Part shown: piece after piece, positions 59,249 to 64,000 of the stretch
Numbering within the stretch: position 1 is the stretch's first letter
Layout: each line of letters opens with the position of its first letter
Assembly (NCBI GenBank): GCA_900549625.1
Contig: URPE01000004.1
Span: 15,799 to 79,798, forward strand
DNA: 64,000 nucleotides
Direction: 5' to 3'
Source: an uncultured Mycoplasmatota bacterium
GTDB taxonomy: Bacteria > Bacillota_I > Bacilli_A > RF39 > UBA660
Notes under the pieces: model-generated
Told to the model about the DNA's origin: nothing
The model's database searches: none
What the model saw: only the letters and a program-made list of their open reading frames with translations
Position numbers and translations under genes: made by a program

Positions 59249-60373
59249 ATGTCTTCTTTTCGTTATTCGATTGAAATTGCTTTTATTATATTTCCTTTTG
59301 TTGCTTTTTTGTTTACATTACCTTATATGTTAGGGGAATATCATAAGAATGGTTCAATTAGTTTTTTTAAAACAATAGTTATTTATTCTTTTATATTATA
59401 CCTTATGAATGCTTATTTTTTAGTAATATTACCTCTACCTAGTAAGGATGCGTTAGTCTCTTTACCTAGTGTTTCTTATAATTTACATCCTTTTCATTTT
59501 ATTAATGAAATACTAAATACTACTAGTTTTCATGTTAGTGATTTTGCTACATACTTTCCAACTATGAAAAATCCCGTTTTTTACGAAGCTATATTCAATA
59601 TATTTTTGACTTTGCCTTTTGGTCTTTATTTACATTATTACTTTAATAAAGATTTAAAAAGAGTGGTGCTATATAGTTTTTTATTTAGTCTGTTCTTTGA
59701 ATTAACACAGTTATCAGGATTATACTTTATTTATCCTAAACCATATAGAGTTTTTGATGTTGATGATTTGCTACTTAATACTTTTGGTGGGTTTTTAGGT
59801 TATTTTGGCGGTAGTTTATTATTAAAAATATTACCTAGTAAAGATGTGTTAAACAAACGAGCTAAGGCTCGTGGTGTGCGTGTTACATTTGTTAAAAGAA
59901 TATTTTGTTTTCTACTTGATATAGCATTCTTTAGTGTTATATTTATTACTGCTTTTTTCTTTTTAAGGGGGTATACACATCAAAAAGAGTATTATTTATC
60001 ACTGTTAATTATTGTTTATTTCTTTTATTATCCTATAATGACACATATTTTGCATGGGAAGACTGTTTTTATGAAATTTTTAAATTTAGAGTTTGTAAGT
60101 GAAAAGAAAGTAGGTTTCTTTAGAATACTAATTTATTATTTATTAAATATTTTCTTTTATCTTATTTTACCGGTTATATTACTTTTAGCTTTTTATTTGT
60201 TAGAACGTTATAAAATAGTAACAAATGAATTACAAAACTATGCCTTTATTGTAGTAGGGGCTTTAACTATTCTTTTATATAATATAACTTTTTTATCTTT
60301 AATTTTTGGGGTTAAGACATTACCAGAGAAAATAACTAATATAAGAATGATAAGTACAATTAAAGATGAATAA
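59249..60373 (+). CDS. VanZ-like protein fused to an RDD domain
   Basis: The 374-residue membrane protein has an N-terminal VanZ-like region (PFVAFLFTLPYMLG, then IFLTLPFGLYLHYYF, FELTQLSGLY and FDVDDLLLNTFGGFLGY) and, from about residue 215, an RDD-type domain starting VTFVKRIFCFLLDIAFF with three further membrane helices. VanZ proteins confer low-level teicoplanin resistance in enterococci and relate to lipoteichoic acid or cell-wall handling; RDD domains have no agreed function. GGAGGTG is 6 bases from the ATG at 59249. The last 14 bases overlap the convergent helicase gene. Confidence 0.82.
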   Translation: MSSFRYSIEIAFIIFPFVAFLFTLPYMLGEYHKNGSISFFKTIVIYSFILYLMNAYFLVILPLPSKDALVSLPSVSYNLHPFHFINEILNTTSFHVSDFATYFPTMKNPVFYEAIFNIFLTLPFGLYLHYYFNKDLKRVVLYSFLFSLFFELTQLSGLYFIYPKPYRVFDVDDLLLNTFGGFLGYFGGSLLLKILPSKDVLNKRAKARGVRVTFVKRIFCFLLDIAFFSVIFITAFFFLRGYTHQKEYYLSLLIIVYFFYYPIMTHILHGKTVFMKFLNLEFVSEKKVGFFRILIYYLLNIFFYLILPVILLLAFYLLERYKIVTNELQNYAFIVVGALTILLYNITFLSLIFGVKTLPEKITNIRMISTIKDE

Positions 60374-61844
60374 TTTCGGTATTTGTACTTTTTTTGATTT
60401 CTTTGATAAAACAAGAGGGACTATCTTCATCTACTAGTAAATATACTTCATTTTTGGTTCTTGTTAAGGCAACATAGAATAGTCTTCTTTCTTCTTCATA
60501 TGGGAAAGGCTTTGTTTTCTTCACTAACTTTAAAATACTTTCATCTTCTACCTTAGATGGGATACCATATAAAGTATTATTGACATTTAGAATAATTACT
60601 GTATCACTTTCTAAGCCTTTTGAGGCATGAATGGTTAAGTATCTAATGGAATGTACATCATTTTTAAAATAAATATGATTGTTTTCTTCTTTATAGGGTA
60701 GTGTTTTAGTATACTTTTTAATATCCATTTTATTTCTGCCGAGAATAAATACCTCGTTATTTTGGGGTATTTTTTTTAATACTTTTCTTAAGATAGTATT
60801 TTCATTTTTATAATAGACAATTTTAATAGGTTTTTTATATGTTTTATTACTTTTAAGAGTTTTTTTGATTTGGCTATTATTTTTCATAATAAAGTTGCCT
60901 AGGGTTTTAATTAATTCATTTGAATTACGATAAGTAGAATTTAAAAAATAAAGTTTCGCATCTTTGTACATCTTGGTAAAGTTTAAAAATAGTTCTAAAT
61001 CACAACCTGAAAAGTGATAAATAGATTGATAATCATCACCGACAACACATAATGAAGCATCATTTTGGGCCACTATTTTTTTAATAAGATTAAATCTAAC
61101 AATGGAAGTATCTTGAAATTCATCAATAATTATCATTTTATAAGGTAAAGATATGTTTTTTTCAGTAAGTATATTTGTAGCAAGTTTTATCATATCATCA
61201 AAATCAATTTGGCCTGTACTTTCTTTTTCGCTTAAGTAAATAGTATAGATGGCATAAATGATTAGGAGTAAATGCTTCTTTTTAGTAGTTTTGATAAATT
61301 CGTAAAAAGCATATTTATCTTTGTTAGTATTAGCAAATAAATTTATGAATGTAATAATTGTTTTTTTTAATTTGCTTATATCGTTAGACTTTAAAAGTTC
61401 TTTTAGTCTTTTTTCTTTAAAAAAATAAATATTATTATGTTTTAAGAAAGCGTCTTTTAATAAGTCATTACCAAAAAAATAGCTTTTAAATAATTCATCA
61501 ACAATATAGGAAAGATAATCGTCACTTACTATACCATAGTTTAAGTTTGCAAGACTTAATATTTTTAGAGCAAGTTTATGGAATGTTAAAGTATCTATTT
61601 CTTTACCGGTGTTTTTTAAAATACTATTTTTTAAGTTAATAGTGGCTTCATTTGTAAAGGAAAGACATAGTATTTCATTTTCTTTATAAATATTATTTTC
61701 TAATAAAAACTTAATCTTACCTACAAGGGTTAGGGTTTTACCAGATCCTGCGCCAGCTATTATGATCGAATATTTAGGATTATCTATGATAGGTTTTGTT
61801 TGTTCTTCATCTAATGTATAACCATTTACTTTTATTTTTTGCAT
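60360..61844 (-). CDS. UvrD/Rep-like superfamily 1 DNA helicase (short form)
   Basis: The protein has about 494 residues, much shorter than UvrD or PcrA (about 720). Motifs are present: Q-type TLDEEQTKPI, Walker A AGAGSGKT, motif Ia SFTNEA, motif II IIDEFQDTS, motif III GDDYQSIYHFSGCD, motif V TIHASKGLESD, and motif VI VALTRTKNEVYLL. The 1B and 2B insertions are reduced. Short UvrD-like helicases act in repair or as phage-defence effectors. The ATG at 61844 is chosen for its GGAGGG site. No nuclease partner is adjacent. Confidence 0.88.
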   Translation of the reverse strand: MQKIKVNGYTLDEEQTKPIIDNPKYSIIIAGAGSGKTLTLVGKIKFLLENNIYKENEILCLSFTNEATINLKNSILKNTGKEIDTLTFHKLALKILSLANLNYGIVSDDYLSYIVDELFKSYFFGNDLLKDAFLKHNNIYFFKEKRLKELLKSNDISKLKKTIITFINLFANTNKDKYAFYEFIKTTKKKHLLLIIYAIYTIYLSEKESTGQIDFDDMIKLATNILTEKNISLPYKMIIIDEFQDTSIVRFNLIKKIVAQNDASLCVVGDDYQSIYHFSGCDLELFLNFTKMYKDAKLYFLNSTYRNSNELIKTLGNFIMKNNSQIKKTLKSNKTYKKPIKIVYYKNENTILRKVLKKIPQNNEVFILGRNKMDIKKYTKTLPYKEENNHIYFKNDVHSIRYLTIHASKGLESDTVIILNVNNTLYGIPSKVEDESILKLVKKTKPFPYEEERRLFYVALTRTKNEVYLLVDEDSPSCFIKEIKKSTNTEIIHL

Positions 61845-61951
61845 AGTCCCTCCAATAATATATATACAATATGAGTTAGTCATTTTCTTTTTTATTTCAC
61901 AAATTTAACATTATATGGTAAAATTTTATTAGTTATAAGGGAGATGGATTG

Positions 61952-62764
61952 ATGAATAAGTATTTATTTACAACAGATTTTATTTCTATTAAATGGTATT
62001 CTTTTTTACTTTTAGTTTCTGTTTTTTTAGGTATATTTCTTTTAATAAGAGAGAGTAGGAAATATAATTATCCGAAAGAATTTATATTTAATATGTGTTT
62101 TTGGGCCGTTATTGTTGGCTTTTTAGGGGCAAGAGCTTACTATGTAATATTTAATTGGCAGATTTATGCATCAGACCCTATTAGTGTTTTTAGAATATGG
62201 GAAGGTGGTTTAGCTATTCATGGCGGGTTAATTGCTGGTTTTTTGACAGTATATTTTTACTGTAAAAAGTATAGGGTTCGTTTTTTAAAAATTATTGATA
62301 TGGCTGTACCTAGTGTAATACTTGCTCAAGCTATTGGAAGATGGGGAAATTTCTTTAATCAAGAAGCACATGGGGGAATTGTTTTAAGAAGTACTTTAGA
62401 GTCTTTTAAAATACCTGAATTTATTATTAATGTAATGTATATTAATGGAGCTTATTATCATCCAACGTTTTTTTATGAATCTGTTTGGTGTATTATAGGA
62501 TTTATTATTTTAATCCTTCTTAGACACTATAAATATTTAAAAGTGGGAAGTTTAACTTGTTTTTATTTAGTTTGGTATAGTGTTGGAAGATTCTTTATAG
62601 AGACATTAAGAACAGATTCATTAATGATTGGTGGTTTTAAAGTGGCACTTGTTGTATCAGTTGTTTTATTTGTTATTGGAATTATTGGGTTAATGATTCA
62701 GTCAAGGAAAGGTAAGTTTGAAGATCTTTATAGTGAACCAAACCATGAGGAGATAAGATTTTAA
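61952..62764 (+). CDS. lgt: Prolipoprotein diacylglyceryl transferase
   Basis: Lgt attaches diacylglycerol to the lipobox cysteine of prolipoproteins. The 270-residue protein has about seven membrane helices, the essential-histidine region GLAIHGGLIAG, and the signature GRWGNFFNQEAHGG. The ATG at 61952 is preceded by GGGAGATGG; a TTG three bases earlier is unlikely. The next gene begins at its stop codon, indicating an operon. Lipoproteins handled by Lgt are not obvious in this window. Confidence 0.95.
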   Translation: MNKYLFTTDFISIKWYSFLLLVSVFLGIFLLIRESRKYNYPKEFIFNMCFWAVIVGFLGARAYYVIFNWQIYASDPISVFRIWEGGLAIHGGLIAGFLTVYFYCKKYRVRFLKIIDMAVPSVILAQAIGRWGNFFNQEAHGGIVLRSTLESFKIPEFIINVMYINGAYYHPTFFYESVWCIIGFIILILLRHYKYLKVGSLTCFYLVWYSVGRFFIETLRTDSLMIGGFKVALVVSVVLFVIGIIGLMIQSRKGKFEDLYSEPNHEEIRF

Positions 62765-63231
62765 TGAAAAAAATCTTGAAATATATTGGTATTACTTTGT
62801 TAATCTTTATTTTTATATATGATACATATGAAACACAGGTGGTTAAGAAAAATAAGTCGAATACATTAAATATTGAATATGAAAATGCCGGTAATATTTT
62901 GCTTTCTGATATTAAAAATGGAGATGCTATTTCAATGCGAATAAAAGTTGATAATAGAACAGATAAAGATATAAATTTTTTTATAGATTTTGAAGAAGTA
63001 GTTAATTCATTAAGCTGTCAAGAATGTGTTACTTATAGTTTAACTAAAAATAATAAAAGTGTTTCTCTTTATAGTGGATACTTTCCTACTAGTAACGTTT
63101 TATTAAATACTGGTGATATTGTTAGTAAAAATACTAGTGAAGAGTATGATTTTATAGTAAGAATTGCTAATATTGATGAAATAGATAAGGGTAAAAATTT
63201 GCAGACTAGAATAAAATTTGTACAACAATAA
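62764..63231 (+). CDS. Small membrane-anchored extracytoplasmic protein, unknown
   Basis: I do not recognise this 155-residue protein. It has an N-terminal signal-anchor (about residues 7-21) followed by a beta-rich domain with AISMRIKVDNRTDKDINFFID, a CQEC pair (about residue 87), and YDFIVRIANIDE. The pattern of alternating hydrophobic strands resembles the extracellular domains of TasA-like or Ig-like proteins. It begins at the lgt stop codon and is presumably co-transcribed with it. A terminator follows. Confidence 0.7.
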   Translation: MKKILKYIGITLLIFIFIYDTYETQVVKKNKSNTLNIEYENAGNILLSDIKNGDAISMRIKVDNRTDKDINFFIDFEEVVNSLSCQECVTYSLTKNNKSVSLYSGYFPTSNVLLNTGDIVSKNTSEEYDFIVRIANIDEIDKGKNLQTRIKFVQQ

Positions 63232-63248
63232 TTCAAGAAATTAGTTAT

Positions 63249-63275
63249 AATCACGACTTTAAGTGATTTTTTTTA
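63249..63275 (+). terminator. Terminator of the lgt operon
   Basis: AATCAC and GTGATT pair around an 8-base loop and are followed by eight Ts. Confidence 0.7.
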
Positions 63276-63334
63276 ATGGAAAGTATTTTTTTGGTTATTA
63301 TAAAATTTGGTGGGTTTTACTTAAACAGCATATA

Positions 63335-63883
63335 TTATTTTTTGCCAAAGATTCTTTTTAGCACTGATTTTGGTTGTTCTATTGGCTTGGCTATTGTTAA
63401 TTCATGGATAACAATTTCTTTGCACTTACTATCAATAACATTTATTTTTTCATCTATTTTTCTTAATATTTCATCAAAATCATATTTTGCTTTTATATCA
63501 AAATCAATGTTATATTCCTTTAGAGACATTGCATATTTTGCCTCTTTATATCCAACAGCGTAATAACAAAGCATAAAAGCATAATATTTATTATCTTTAT
63601 ATTCTATCATTTCTTCTATGATTCTTCGGTAAAAAGGTTTTTTTATTGTTTCTTGACAAGTCATTACTTGATATAGATAATTGCCTATTTCTGGATTATT
63701 AGCAAGTATTTCCATATTTTCTAAATGATATATATCATTTAATGAAACTTTGTTTATGGCTAAATAGCTTATTGAATGCTCAGGATATGTATTAGGTCTT
63801 TGAATGGCAGGGGAACCATATTTAATAATTGTTGCTAAATCAGTTTTATGATACTTACTTTTAATAGAATCAGGATTACTCAC
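63335..63883 (-). CDS. Hypothetical cytoplasmic protein
   Basis: I do not recognise this 182-residue helical protein. It lacks a signal peptide and membrane helices. Features are SISYLAINKVSLNDIYHLENME, then a MTCQETIKKPFYRRIIEEMIEYKDNKYY segment in two pieces and a basic C-terminus (VLKRIFGKK). The start is a GTG with a GAGAGAGG site about 14 bases upstream, so the true start is uncertain. An inverted repeat, GTAGTTAA with TTAACTAC, lies 30-50 bases upstream. Nothing further is evident between 63884 and the window end. Confidence 0.6.
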   Translation of the reverse strand: MSNPDSIKSKYHKTDLATIIKYGSPAIQRPNTYPEHSISYLAINKVSLNDIYHLENMEILANNPEIGNYLYQVMTCQETIKKPFYRRIIEEMIEYKDNKYYAFMLCYYAVGYKEAKYAMSLKEYNIDFDIKAKYDFDEILRKIDEKINVIDSKCKEIVIHELTIAKPIEQPKSVLKRIFGKK

Positions 63884-64000
63884 GATGGTTGCTATTACCT
63901 CTCTCGTATAATGTAGTTAAGATATTTTTTAACTACTTTTTCTTTTATTTAGATTTTTGTTAAGAGATATCTATAAACTCATTATTTTGTAGATTTTTAA

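Noticed and set aside
63276..63563. Plus-strand 95-codon frame
   Set aside because: It is the shadow of the minus-strand gene at 63335-63883 and has no ribosome site.

Overview
The window is AT-rich (about 30% G+C by eye) with short, densely packed genes, mostly on the + strand. Signal sequences, class B sortases with NP(Q/D)TG-type sorting signals, T-box leaders, a CIRCE element, TagGH-like ABC export and Lgt all point to a Gram-positive-walled Bacillota. Pyruvate:ferredoxin oxidoreductase and an archaeal-type AspRS fit an anaerobe. I infer an uncultured, probably gut-associated Bacilli or Erysipelotrichia-like lineage (RF39-type); the species cannot be read from the sequence. UGA acts as a stop (for example at 10960-10962), so the code is not the Mollicute code.

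Layout. 1-4.3 kb: C-terminus of a sortase-anchored surface protein, a class B sortase, and the start of a glycosyltransferase cluster. 4.7-12.6 kb: cell-surface polysaccharide locus with a TagH/TagG-like ABC exporter, a large two-domain GT2, a DUF2142 membrane protein, two polyprenyl-phosphate-type GT2 enzymes, a DUF2304 protein and an EmrE-like small flippase. 12.7-20.5 kb: an unknown coiled-coil protein, T-box-controlled aspS2, a decayed ISL3-type transposase, a DUF4143 AAA+ ATPase, and a T-box-controlled leuS operon. 20.5-24.1 kb: a ribbon-helix-helix-like regulator divergent from two paralogous secreted proteins, with a palindrome over the shared promoter region. 24.1-30.7 kb: two tRNAs, an unknown protein, PFOR, a thioredoxin-like protein and a GT2-TPR protein.

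30.7-35.2 kb: a second, oversized sortase B divergent from an NPQTG surface protein, then two pilin-like genes, one carrying InlB-type repeats. 35.2-45 kb: der, XRE regulator, a MATE-kinase fusion behind a promoter-proximal terminator, CarD-like factor, transglutaminase-like protein, a secreted protein whose C-terminus looks like a diversity-generating-retroelement variable region, and uvrA. 45-48.6 kb: DUF3644/HEPN-like protein, a probable unannotated small RNA on the minus strand, another NPDTG surface protein, a HIT hydrolase and CIRCE-controlled hsp20. 48.7-64 kb: Ig-like membrane protein, SDR, tex, asnB, an unannotated type I toxin-antitoxin candidate, P-type ATPase, cotJ genes, VanZ-RDD protein, UvrD-like helicase, lgt and two unknown proteins.

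The strongest leads beyond routine annotation are: (1) the 53% G+C, adenine-poor segment at about 41859-41985 ending the 40548 gene, which has the hallmarks of a DGR variable region with no reverse transcriptase in the window; (2) a 26-residue hydrophobic ORF at 55186 with a convergent antisense RNA; (3) a roughly 98-nt structured RNA at 46071-46168 (-) with its own near-consensus promoter and terminator; and (4) the operator-like palindrome at 20734-20754. G+C counts were made by hand and no database search was run.
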